Shown here one piece after another: positions 54,294 through 64,000 of a stretch of 64,000 bases of DNA. The position numbers were made by a program, and so were the translations under genes. Source of the DNA: Fragilaria crotonensis. Lineage: Eukaryota > Bacillariophyta > Fragilariophyceae > Fragilariales > Fragilariaceae. The stretch is taken from assembly GCA_022925895.1 (NCBI GenBank), contig JAKSYS010000076.1:1-64000 (forward strand), read 5' to 3'. The notes below the pieces were generated by a model that did not search any database, had not been told where the DNA came from, and saw only the letters and a program-made list of their open reading frames with translations. Every line of letters begins with the position of its first letter. The stretch's first letter is position 1.

Positions 54294-54318
54294 GTAGGTT
54301 GATTAGAACCTACAAAAC
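54294..54318. repeat. Right-end inverted repeat of the Crypton-type element
   Basis: GTAGGTT (54294-54300), GATTAG, AACCTAC (54307-54313), followed by AAAAC. The right arm matches the right arm of the 50323 site (ACCTACAAAA), and 54307-54318 pairs with the left end 50175-50186. Confidence 0.7.
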
Positions 54319-57119
54319 GGAGTGTGAAGTAGAAGGTGTTCATAAACGGAAGACGGAGGACGACAATTCTACGTTTACTGTGTACTGTACTCCTTCCATC
54401 GGTTCGTCGTACTCATACTTGTGCGCAATTTGTACTATGACATACTTGCAATAAATCCTATTTTTAACTACTCGTACTGCGTATGAAGGAAAAAATTGGC
54501 TTCCCGCGACATACAATTAAAAATGTGAATCCAGTCCTTCCAAGGCGGACACCGTGACACTCCTTCTGGGGAGTGAGGTTTGACGAAAGACAGAGGAGAG
54601 CATTTTTAGTCAGCCAAAGATGAGGATGAAAAATGTCAAACGAGCAGCATCTTTTCCCTCTTCAGCTTAACAATTGTTTTTTGACCGATGAAGATGCAGT
54701 TGAGGGTAAAAGGCAACGCAAAGGTAAGTTGTGAGCAGAGTAAATGAAGCACTCTGATTGCACTATGAATTAGTATAAAATATTAGCACATTGGGCCATA
54801 CCATAGTACACAGACCAGAAGCACAAAAAATGTAGCTTGTATGTAGTGGCACTGGTAAACTGTTGTGGTGGAAGATACGAGTGACATAGTGTAGCAGGCA
54901 ATTTGTTATGGTACACCAGCAGGCGCAATGTGACAGGCAGGATAGAGAAGAAAGAAATGTATTGACATGCTCCCCCATTATTGGCATCATAGATCTTTGA
55001 ATGCAGAGCATTACACATGGAGAGAGAATCAACAAGGGACCCAAGGAGCACCATAGCTAGTGTCCCATGAGATGACAAGCATATTGTTGATGGTGTAGAG
55101 TGGACCCGAGGGATTCGGTCAAAGCATCAGCACTGTTCATGATGCCATGGATGTGAGCAAAGACAATTTCATGCTGTGCTTCCATTACTGGATTATGAAG
55201 TGTTGAATGCCATTGTGATGAGATTGCAGGGTAATGCAACTGGCGAGCAATGGCCATCACTATATATGCAGCAGTGTTGTCTTCACAGAGTACAGCCAGA
55301 TCAGGCTGACTGCGGATAACCGACTTCGGCAAAGTTTGATCACAAATACATCTCAACTTTGGCAGGGTGAACCGCAGCAATGAATTCCGCTTTGGTAGAG
55401 CTGGCTGGTAGAGATTGTTGATTGAATTCTTGATTTCTGTGCCAAAGGCGGGCCTACACCGAACATGAAAACAAGTCATGTGATAGAATGGCATTAATTA
55501 GAATGGCATTCATTAATGAGATCAGTGGCATGGGCAATATCTACAAATCCACCAGGAGGAATAATGGCAGTCAAGAAATACTTTGCATGGTCGGTGAAGA
55601 AGTATCACAAGTGGATGTGAGAGGTGGCTGGGAGCGCGTCCGTGTGTTGTGCAGACGTAGTTACAATGAATTCTTCCGTGAGGTGAGTCCACCAGCCCGC
55701 TCTGATGTTGGCTGGATTTGAACGTATACGTCTTTTGAGTGGCAAAACTACCTGTCAATGTAGCTGGAAAAAGGTACCATGTGGTGCCCTACTGTTTGGA
55801 GACCTAGAAGGTCACTGCCCAAGGACACTGAATTTAGTGAATGAGGTGAGTTTTAACCTGTGATGGATGTTTATTTCACTTAAAAAACCATTGCTGTCAT
55901 ATTCCCCAAACCATACCACCAAAGCAGTTCTGTCCTTGCTGGAGCTCGACTGTCGCAATTGTTCCTCAGTCACCTTTTAAGCAATGAGTGACAACGCCAT
56001 TTTTCCACATCAAAGATGCTTCATCTTTTGGCCCAGATTGATGAACATCAGCAATGACCAAGTATGTGAGCACTCAACTACACGGCGTAAGAATTCCTTG
56101 GATTTGCAGCTGCCACAAAAGGTTTGAATATGGAAGATTAGCATTAAGGGGCAAGATATGCAATCTTGATACTGTGAATAAAGCCCCTTGCCTCACCACT
56201 AAGTAGGAATTTGATGCTTTGAGGTTAAGAACACATATAACTCGTCACATTTAGTTGCTTAAACAAACAAGACCTTATGGTTTCTACATGCTTGTTCTTC
56301 TTGCAAATTGTGTGGCATTCAGATGGAACAAAATGATCTGAGCAAAACAAGATCTTGCAATGCAACAGTTCTTTGTCAACAACAAACAACAGATGGTAGG
56401 GCTGCACTCTTTGGCATGAAAATTCTACAAGCATCATCTTTGCCTAGAGGAGAATTCATTTGCAGGATTGCAATAACCAAATGCACCACATCAACGTCAA
56501 ATGGGTAAAAGAACCTGATAAAAAGGAACATCAGAAAACAACTGAAAATGGTCAATGAAGATTTCAACTCGTCTGGTGATAAGAAATAGATTAGAAAAGG
56601 CTTTCACCAGTATGAGGATTTTTCGTTTGACCTGATCTTTCATTGTAATGCCACCATTTTTCCACCAACAAGGCCTCAAGTAAGGAGAACATTCACTTGG
56701 CTGGAGTTGAGTTGTTGTTTGAAAACCTTTTAAAAAAGGACGAAATTGTTACTAATTTGGTAAAAACAAGCAACGGAGATGGTTCGTGATTTATCTGTGT
56801 ATCATATTTCTTGTTGACATACCTTCGGGACGCACTCTCAATCTACCTGTACTACGGTACCTGGTAGTATGGAACATTCCGTACGCCCCTGTGGATGTAC
56901 CTTTTCTATGTACTGGTACGAGCACAGTACCGGTGCCACGCTGAGCCATCAGTGCCATCATTCCACCATCTTTTTTTTCTGCTTGTTGTGCACCTGACTA
57001 TCGCTTTTCGTCGTAAGCTTATTCTCGAGTTAAAGGCATCCTCTCCATTGAATTGATTTAAACATCTAGCACCCCGCCTACAATTGGCTGTCGCTTGCCG
57101 TTGGCTTCGATCTCCCGCG
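54319..57119. other. AT-rich desert with retroelement remains
   Basis: No host gene is supported. It contains the copia fossil listed separately. 56830-56940 is GTAC-rich and lies before the helicase gene, probably including its promoter. Confidence 0.4.
55057..55494 (-). mobile_element. Ty1/copia retrotransposon fragment, RNase H end (fossil)
   Basis: The minus strand encodes a stretch with the C-terminal RNase H pattern of copia elements, AVLCEDNTAAYI then IHGIMNSADALTESLG and a closing HLMGH, as in diatom CoDi elements. Only this end is recognisable. No LTRs are seen. It is an old, broken fragment. Confidence 0.6.
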
Positions 57120-59003
57120 ATGAGGATGTCTGTAGTGTTTCTATTGTTGTTTCTTTCGGCAGATGCGTTCAGCAACCTTAAAACACTGGGTTCGCTTTCT
57201 GCACCAGCATCGACATCTCAATATCGAACCAGGACAAGGCTCTTTGACTATGAACCGACTTTGTCTGCCAAGGACGCTCTGGAAAGGACTGCTTCTCACC
57301 TCGAAAAAATGAAAAAGAAGCTGGATGCTCCTTCTTCTGAGCAGGAGTCGTTGTATCAATTGTACATTCAGCGACCTGCAAACTCGTTGAAGGATGACCT
57401 AAAACAGTTGGGGCTGCCCAGAAACGGAAGAAAGCCGGATCTTGCTAAGCGACTGGTGGAATATGAATTAAAGAAGAAGTATGTCACGCCAGCAGAAGAA
57501 GAATCCAAAATGCTGGAGGAACAAATGGAGCGAGCTTGGAAGGAAGATGAGAATTCAGTTGCGGAGCCGATGAAACACTTTGCTGGGTTAAGCCTATCCG
57601 CAGCCGCTGGAAAATCATTAGCCTCCGCCAGTTTCGCATCACCAAGTCCCATTCAGGAAGCTGCCATGCCCCGACTGGCCGCAGGCGAATCCGCTATTCT
57701 CCACGCCGAAACAGGGTCTGGCAAAACGTTGGCATATCTCCTTCCTATTACCGAGCAGCTTTGGCGCGAAATCGACGACGACGACGACCGAGGTTACTGT
57801 GTAATCATGACGCCAACTCGTGAACTTGCTGCTCAAGTGGCTGGTATAGCGCAAGTTTTGGCACCTCCAGGCACTGTGCGCCTCATCTTTCGACCCACTA
57901 ATCTCATGGGTGATCCGTTGAAGGAGCATGGAGAAGAAGCCAACGGCGGACTACTCGATCGCAGCACATCGCGTGCAACCCCACGCCTCTATGTCGGCAG
58001 CGCCAAGGCTATTATGACGTCCTTATACGGCGATGAAAAAATGCCTGCCTCTCCAACGTCGAAACCGGAAGCCATGTTCTTTCTGCGCAACGTGCGATGG
58101 CTAATTCTCGACGAAGTCGACCGTCTGCTACACGTCAAAAAGTCCCGCGGCGAGGGCCAGCGTTTCAAGCAGCACGAGAAACCAGCGGCTGTGGTCACAT
58201 CAGCAGTCGCTCGCATGTCGTTGGGTCAGGCACAGGTAATCGCAGTCAGTGCTACAGTTGGGAGACCACTTCGACGAGAACTGTCGAGAGTCCTTGGTCT
58301 CTCAAATGACGAATGCCCACCCGTCATTCGTGGCTCTGGAAATAGTGATGACATCAACGACGAAGACTCGGACGATTCGGATAAACCAGTTCATGTAGGA
58401 AGAGCTGTTACCATTCCCGATCAGGTTCAGCACTATGTCACGACGGTGGACAGCGATTCGTCCGGCAAACTCTTGACGTCCGCCTTTGAAGTCGTCAATA
58501 GGCTCAACAAGAAACCCCGCAAAATGTTGATGGTGCTCACACGCGGTTGTGGAATGTCAACAAAGAACACGATTGGCGCACTGAAGCACTTTCAATGCAA
58601 ACCAGAACCAGTCTCTTTGCTCGATGCTCTCGAGGCCGACGGCTCGGATCGCATGATTGCGATTCACCGACAAGTCTCTGGTGCAACAGGAGTTGGCGAG
58701 ACAAACTACTTTAAGAAAGATCAGCAAGAGCAGGAGAGTGGGGGGGAATATCTGCTGGTAACCGGGGAAGATACTGTTCGGGGTCTCCACTTGGACGGAC
58801 TCGATGTAGTCATTGTGGTCGGACAACCACATGGGCCGGACGAGTATACGCACATTGCCGGACGAACTGGACGTGCTGGAAAATCCGGCAAGGTTATAAA
58901 TGTTGTTAGCTCAGATGGAGCAGCACACTTCAAGTCATGGGAACGCATGTTGGATGTCGACTTTGAGATTTTGGGCATGGAAGACATTGGTTCAATGTTG
59001 TAG
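57120..59003 (+). CDS. Plastid-targeted DEAD-box RNA helicase with SAP-like segment
   Basis: ATG at 57120; the frame runs 12 codons further up without ATG. 627 residues, one exon. The N-terminus MSVVFLLLFLSADAFSN is a signal peptide ending at Ala/Phe, the diatom plastid-import motif, followed by a Ser/Thr/Arg transit stretch. Residues about 88-115 (SLKDDLKQLGLPRNGRKPDL) look like a SAP nucleic-acid-binding motif. Helicase motifs are: Q region (SPIQEAAMP), I AETGSGKT (about 195-202), Ia PTRELAAQV, II DEVD in place of DEAD, III SAT, and VI HIAGRTGRAGKSG. Motif V is TVRGLHLDGLDVVI. An acidic insert (DDINDEDSDDSD) separates the two RecA-like halves. Likely role: plastid rRNA or mRNA processing. 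Confidence 0.9.
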   Translation: MRMSVVFLLLFLSADAFSNLKTLGSLSAPASTSQYRTRTRLFDYEPTLSAKDALERTASHLEKMKKKLDAPSSEQESLYQLYIQRPANSLKDDLKQLGLPRNGRKPDLAKRLVEYELKKKYVTPAEEESKMLEEQMERAWKEDENSVAEPMKHFAGLSLSAAAGKSLASASFASPSPIQEAAMPRLAAGESAILHAETGSGKTLAYLLPITEQLWREIDDDDDRGYCVIMTPTRELAAQVAGIAQVLAPPGTVRLIFRPTNLMGDPLKEHGEEANGGLLDRSTSRATPRLYVGSAKAIMTSLYGDEKMPASPTSKPEAMFFLRNVRWLILDEVDRLLHVKKSRGEGQRFKQHEKPAAVVTSAVARMSLGQAQVIAVSATVGRPLRRELSRVLGLSNDECPPVIRGSGNSDDINDEDSDDSDKPVHVGRAVTIPDQVQHYVTTVDSDSSGKLLTSAFEVVNRLNKKPRKMLMVLTRGCGMSTKNTIGALKHFQCKPEPVSLLDALEADGSDRMIAIHRQVSGATGVGETNYFKKDQQEQESGGEYLLVTGEDTVRGLHLDGLDVVIVVGQPHGPDEYTHIAGRTGRAGKSGKVINVVSSDGAAHFKSWERMLDVDFEILGMEDIGSML

Positions 59004-59304
59004 GCTGCCCTGCCCTTCAGCGCTTGTGTAGGAAACCCTAAACTATGAACATATCCAATTTTTGCACGTTTACCGATTTTGAGTCATCTGTGGCTACTAT
59101 TGGCAGTGACAGAGGAGAGAATTCAGGCGCAAGTGCTCGCATACGAAACCGGCACCATTTCTCACAACTGCAAATACATAAAACACTCAAATCGAAGACG
59201 AAGGAGCGAGGAGTCAACGATGTGCTATGTACCAAACAGCAGTCCGCAATGCATCCCTACAATCACAACAGAATATTTCATTTCCCTGATTACATTTTGT
59301 TACG

Positions 59305-60451
59305 TCAAGCATTTGATGAACTACCCAAATGGTCTTGCACTTCAGAGCCAAGGTAAGAACCCGCGAAAAAGGCAGGCATCCAGATCATTGCCACTGCCGA
59401 TGATCCCACTGCCGACCGAAACAATGCCGGTCCCGGGCACAATCCACCAATGCCCCAACCAATTCCGAAACACGAGGCTCCTATAATTAGCGGCAAATCA
59501 ATCACAACGTCGCCTGGCAGGTTGAACTCATCTGCGATGACCGGCTTCGAGCGGCGGAGTTGATAACCCAAGAAGCTCATCACAACGCCGCCGCCCATGA
59601 CAGCTGCAAGAGAGGGATCGTAGCTTCCGGAGGGAACTCCAGACAAGTCCAAGAATCCCATTACTTTCCCAGGTAGTATCATTTTGCTAACAGCAAGGCC
59701 CACAGCAAAGAGTGCACCCGAAAGCGCAGCACCAAGCGACTTTTTGTTGTTGGATGCTTTCTTGCCCATGAGGCTCCAGATCGCCTAAACGGTGGGTCCT
59801 GCAGCGAAGAGTAAGGCAACCGATGCCTTCGGAGTCTGCGGCGCAGATTCTGAATCAGCGAACAAAAACATTGTCCGAGATTGTACGACCTCGCTGCTGG
59901 CAAACAGAGTCGCCGTCGCCATGCCAAAGCCCATAAAGGTGCAAACGGCAGCAAAACTTCGGCGACTGAATCGAGCCAGTCCGCATATTCCATGACCGGA
60001 AGTGCAGCCGCCACCAAGTTTGGAGCCGAACCCAACCAAAAGACCGGAGATTTGATAACCCACCGTGGACAGTGGTCGTGCCAGTCCACTAGTATCCTCT
60101 AGGGTGTTTGGATCCAAAAAGTACATGTAGAGATTGGCAGCGGCAATAAAGGATGCCGTGAAAACAATCTTCCAACTTTGTGATTTCAAGGTCTTGACAG
60201 GTTTTGCGATTATGGGCGATATGGTGCTACTTGAGTCCATTATGTCACCATTGAGCAGCAGAAGAGTTGACGCCGCTAGGCCTACCGGTAGAGAGGTCGA
60301 GAAATGTAAGTCCTTTAGTCGAAATTCGACTGATTTTGGAATGAAACAGACTACAAGTTCTCATGGGAGTCGTGCACAATACGTGCACATCATTTGACTT
60401 ACCTATGAGAGTGCCTCCAGTCAAGCCGGCCATTGGTGTGAAGAGTGACAT
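59305..60451 (-). CDS. YeeE/YedE-family sulfur (thiosulfate-type) transporter, with in-frame TAG
   Basis: Exon 1 60451-60403 and exon 2 60281-59305 (121-base intron, GTAAGT donor). Two halves carry the family motifs: SLFTPMAGLTGGTLIGLAAS, GFGSKLGGGCTSGHGICGLAR, and in the second half GIGWGIGGLCPGPALF. The Cys residues are those that relay thiosulfate in bacterial TsuA. About 341 residues with some nine hydrophobic stretches. The halves are in the same frame but separated by a TAG at 59785-59787 (AAGPTV-stop-AIWSLMGKK), where CAG (Gln) would give an unbroken protein. Either a nonsense allele or a base error. Without it the gene looks intact. Membrane location is not decided. Confidence 0.85.
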
Positions 60452-62811
60452 CCGTCTACAATGAGAAGGTAAAGCTGGTTTCTATTTTATGTGTCCTCAA
60501 CGTGTATCTGCTTTAGATGACACTGGAGATGGGTAACAAGTAACAACCAGAAGGGAAACTTGGGAGGGTGCCTGGTTCGCTAAGTTTGATGTGCCCTCCT
60601 TAGAGCACTTGCACCAATCAGAATCCGCGAAGCCGTAATCATGAGGACATCGTCTTCGAAAACTCGAAAATGATGACGTCTCGGAGGACGCTGATTGGTC
60701 GCATTGTTATATAAGCGCTCATTAGTCACTCTATGCATATGTCATAGAAAGAGGGAATGCACGAAGGCCGACAACTGCATGTTCTGATTGGCAAGATCAT
60801 ATCATATATTCATATATAGGAAGGCGTACGCCGCATATATGCTCAAGGGTAGACTATGACATCCTCGGAGTATGTACAAGTAACTAACAGAGTGCAGAGG
60901 TGAACTCCATCTGGAATGTACGGCTCTTCCACTGGAGTAATCCGAGATCCGAGTACGACGTACAGTAGAAATGAGATTTTCTGGTCTTTTTTGAAGTCAT
61001 CGATTCTTTCCCGGTTGGTCGATACAAGAATGACTACGTTTCAGGTCATTTGGGTCATACTTGTATTGATACAAATGCTCGAGTACGTTATACAGTACTA
61101 GTACGACGTAGATATCTGGAATTTCTTCATAGGACGAGAAAGCCGAAAGTGAAGTTGTCTTTCATACAGAGAGACTGGAACGGTATCAGAAAACATTCTG
61201 TAAAATTTTTATGTACGACTCTACCGGTAGGCATTGACACAGTAGGAATGTGGACCCACTGGACTACAACCTACTACAGTCTCCACCCTGTCGTGGCTGC
61301 GCAGTGGAATCGGGACGGTCCAAGAACATGTCTGCGAGATCCTCACCGAATGATCTCATCGGCAGTAAAGGACAGACTCTGGATGGAAATATTGCTCACT
61401 TGTTTTCAATTGATCAATGTGATGGCAATGGTGATGCTATATCTGCATGGTCTTTTGTTGTACTCATTGATACTAGCAAACAGTAGACATACCTGCACAA
61501 CCAACAACGCCCAGAACACTCTCCCAATTCCTGCGCCAAGCCTTTGTTGCATCACAACTGAATGCACCACTGCAGGACACCAGGTTGGCATGATCCCTAA
61601 CCAAATGCCAAGCACCTTGCACAAAACCAGCAGCGCACAGGCTTGTCATCCAATTCTCCTTGGATTAAATGCTGTCTTCTTGTGGTCTTGTCCAAGAATC
61701 ACGTGTCCACAGAAGTATCACGTACCACATCTCATCCCAGCAATACTTTGCAATCAAAATCATGTATAAGATGTGTCAAGTATTTTTATGAGAATGAATT
61801 TAGGTTGTGAGATAATCTTAGCAAAGGTCTGTGTGTGTCTGAGCAATACAAAAGCAATGATGAGAACACATAACATCAATTCACGGATTGACTCTTGTAA
61901 CCGGTCCATTAGCACTTTATCGAACCGAATTTTGAGTTTGTGTTTCTGTACGACATAGCAGAATTGGTATCGTAAACCGTAGTACTGTAGGATGTCAGCA
62001 TCTGGGCGCATGAATTTGGATGCATCATCGTCCTGACGGTTTTGTTCTTGTCGTCGTGGCATCCCGACAAAAAAGAATTAACTCTATAGAATAAATTCCT
62101 CTTTCATTCCCCCATAGGAATTCTTTCTATTGGATAAGAAATTCTTCTTCTGTTTGAGTTTGGGCACAGCATTTTTAACATTGTGTCTGGGAAATAGGAA
62201 ATAGTGGGCGCAAATGCCAAAATGCTGTGCCCTAACTCGAACATAACAAACGCAAAACTGCTGTATTTGTGTCCCATTTTCCATCATGAAGGATACAGAC
62301 ACAGACACAATCCGCTTTTTAGGCACTGTTGGCACATGTGCACAAACACACCGTGCCAAGATTGAGCCTTAGCTAGTACATGTAGGTTATTTCTCAGAAG
62401 TCACAGGCCACCCAGTTCCGGTCTTACATTGTTGATATAGTTCCTGTGCACCTTCAATGCCTTGTGCACTGAGAGCATTGAACTCTCCCACCATCCCTCT
62501 ACCTCCATTGTTTGACAAAGTGATTACGGCTGCTGCTAAAATGGAGGTCACCATGCACTCATGCAAAATTCCTCTGCTTTGTGGATATGCTTCTTTCTTC
62601 ATGCACTTGTCATGCATGAAGTCAGTGCTCGCCCTCACCCGTCTTCTCCCATGTTGAGTTGCTGGACCAGCTTTACCTCCTATTCTTACGGCTATCTACA
62701 GGCCACAGGCCTACTTTATATTCCATGGATGCCATTGTAAAACATCGAGTTTGCGGATGGCGGACGTACGTGTCATTGCTTCCGTAATCTGGGTATTAGT
62801 ACCTGGTACCA

Positions 62812-62851
<40 letters not shown>

Positions 62852-63234
62852 TGCGGTACAAGTACTACGAGTTTGCGATTATGCATGTCATGAACACCGT
62901 GTTGTCAAGGAGTCAACCATACGAACGCACGACAGGCCAACCTGTGGCGACACCTCGCATTCTCGTATACCTCGCACGTATGATGTACTACGAGTATGAT
63001 ACTAGTCACACTATGACCTCAAAAATACGGTAGAAACGTGGACACTGATTTCGTACAAGCTACAAGTACTGAATACTGCCAGATTCTCCTACGTTCACTC
63101 GTATAAAGTGATGTCATCAGAGATGGCAAGCAAAACGCAATTCTTAATATCCACGACAATCATGCACTGAAACAACATGGCATTGTCATGTACCTAAATG
63201 ATCGCTTCTACATTGTGTTTTTCGCATCATTCTA
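60452..63234. other. Gene-poor spacer with GTAC-rich and AT-rich parts
   Basis: I support no gene. 60870-61110 and 62760-63090 are GTAC-rich. 61240-62700 is AT/TGCA-rich, like the other deserts. A 239-codon plus-strand open stretch (61050-61769) and a 100-codon minus one (61760-62062, ATG start) have no recognised domain. Confidence 0.35.
62813..62851. repeat. Microsatellite GTACACG x5
   Basis: Five perfect units of GTACACG are followed by GTAC, next to GGTACCAGGTAC. This is a tandem expansion of the GTAC-type word common in the spacers. Confidence 0.95.
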
Positions 63235-64000
63235 ATGAATTCCATGCCTCCCTCGTTCCCTCCGTTTGTCTCCGACTTGGTCTTGATTGGGGGTGGACAC
63301 GCTCATGTGCATGTTCTCAAGATGTTGGGCATGCCAAAGTACCGGAGAGTTGTGTTGGAACAGGGCATCCGCATCACTCTTATTGCCAGGGATATTCATA
63401 CGCCCTACTCCGGCATGTTGCCGGGCTTTGTGGCCGGTCACTACTCGCTTGATGATATTCATTTGGACCTGGAAAAGATCTGTCGTTTTAGTAATGTTCG
63501 ATTGATCTATGCGTCGGCAATCAGTGTATCCTACGGTCCCGATGACGGAGAACACGGCAGCAAATTTATTCAATGCGACGACGGCCGTCCACCGATTCGA
63601 TACGATACACTCTCCATTGATATTGGATCGTCACCGTCGAGGACACCTCCGTCTCATGTCATACCGGTAAAACCTATTTCACAATTTGCGGCACGATACG
63701 TCGAACTGCAGAACATCATGAGACGTGCCGCTACAACAATAAGAGCCGACGACCACAACAATAAGGAAATCTCGTCCTCGTCGCATGTTATTTCTCCCAG
63801 TCACCCGTTTCAAGTCTTGGTTGTTGGAGGAGGTGCTGGAGGCATCGAATTGGCGTGTGCGGTACAACACAATCTACAAACGATACTTGCCGAGCGGGGT
63901 TTGTCTAAGGATTCAGTTAAGGTGGTAATTGCCACACGTGGCAGTACTTTACTGGAACAACACAACACTGGCGTCCGAAGGATCTTCCAAAGAATTCTTG
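63235..64000 (+). CDS. FAD/NAD(P)-binding oxidoreductase of the SelD-associated type, 5' part
   Basis: ATG at 63235; the frame is open to the window end (255 codons). The N-terminal FAD-binding loop is LVLIGGGHAHVHVLKMLG, and TPYSGMLPGFVAGHYS follows. Both are typical of the pyridine-nucleotide oxidoreductase domain that is fused to selenide,water dikinase (SelD) in cyanobacteria and algae. The NAD(P)-binding loop VLVVGGGAGGIELA comes at about residue 200. Whether the SelD half follows lies outside the window. Stand-alone relatives (NDC1-like) are possible. The last bases run on without a stop. Confidence 0.82.
   Translation, partial: MNSMPPSFPPFVSDLVLIGGGHAHVHVLKMLGMPKYRRVVLEQGIRITLIARDIHTPYSGMLPGFVAGHYSLDDIHLDLEKICRFSNVRLIYASAISVSYGPDDGEHGSKFIQCDDGRPPIRYDTLSIDIGSSPSRTPPSHVIPVKPISQFAARYVELQNIMRRAATTIRADDHNNKEISSSSHVISPSHPFQVLVVGGGAGGIELACAVQHNLQTILAERGLSKDSVKVVIATRGSTLLEQHNTGVRRIFQRIL

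Larger units (their letters stand above)
50175..54318 (+). mobile_element. Crypton-type (tyrosine recombinase) DNA transposon
   Basis: The core is a long tyrosine-recombinase ORF (50356-53025). Candidate ends are a 12-bp perfect inverted repeat, GTTTTGTAGGTT (50175-50186) and its complement AACCTACAAAAC (54307-54318). No target duplication is visible outside, as expected for recombinase-based Cryptons. Between the left end and the ORF lie at least five short inverted repeats. After the ORF come five tandem copies of a 180-base repeat. Cryptons are known from stramenopiles (the CryptonS group), but a terminal inverted repeat is not standard for them, so the ends are inference. Confidence 0.7.

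Noticed and set aside
61050-61769. 239-codon open stretch on the plus strand
   Set aside because: No recognisable domain, spans GTAC-rich and AT-rich DNA, and no splice or start support.

Overview
The window looks like nuclear DNA of a diatom (stramenopile). Genes are short, with zero to two GT-AG introns of 67-265 bases, and both strands are used. Several proteins start with a signal peptide followed by an Ala/Phe-type junction, the bipartite pre-sequence that diatoms use for their four-membrane plastid: the DEAD-box helicase, the CtpA-type protease and the sigma factor. Others belong to families typical of diatoms, such as a single-domain voltage-gated cation channel and a diatom-restricted CxxC protein family. 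The species is not decided here.

Layout. 1-1490 holds a broken reverse-transcriptase retroelement. 2.5-20.1 kb is a host gene cluster: a single-domain voltage-gated channel, a PPIE-type RRM protein, a sigma-like glutathione S-transferase, a beta2-type proteasome subunit with an unusual secretory N-terminus, a rhomboid, an ISN1-type IMP 5'-nucleotidase, a small unknown, an LRR protein, an APE2-type endonuclease and gamma-glutamyl hydrolase. 20.16-21.54 kb is a decayed mosaic copied from three loci of this same window (channel 5' half, proteasome 5' end, hydrolase 3' end). 21.5-23.9 kb is a repeat-rich desert. 23.9-37.7 kb holds a second gene cluster: a small unknown, a plastid sigma factor, a two-pore K+ channel with EF hands, a small B12D/MLRQ-like protein, a lumenal CtpA-type protease, an unknown membrane protein and N-myristoyltransferase. 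37.7-41.4 kb is a desert.

41.4-54.3 kb is the accessory region. Two diverged copies of a diatom-specific gene (41.4-43.1 and 47.4-49.4 kb) are separated by an apparently complete hAT DNA transposon with a 16-bp terminal inverted repeat and a perfect 8-bp target duplication. Next comes an apparently complete tyrosine-recombinase (Crypton-type) element of about 4.1 kb. It has a 12-bp terminal inverted repeat, a cluster of hairpin-like inverted repeats just before its ORF, one of which resembles a recombinase core site, and five tandem copies of a roughly 180-bp repeat after the ORF. 54.3-57.1 kb is another desert, with a copia RNase H fossil. The last part carries a plastid DEAD-box helicase with a SAP-like segment, a YeeE/YedE-type sulfur transporter with an in-frame TAG, and the start of a SelD-associated type of FAD/NAD(P) oxidoreductase cut by the window end.

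Two general points. First, five conserved host genes (sigma factor, two-pore channel, B12D-like, CtpA, myristoyltransferase) each need exactly one extra base to restore a single frame. This looks like a systematic one-base-deletion error of the assembly rather than five pseudogenes. Second, intergenic spacers are strikingly rich in GTAC-centred palindromes.
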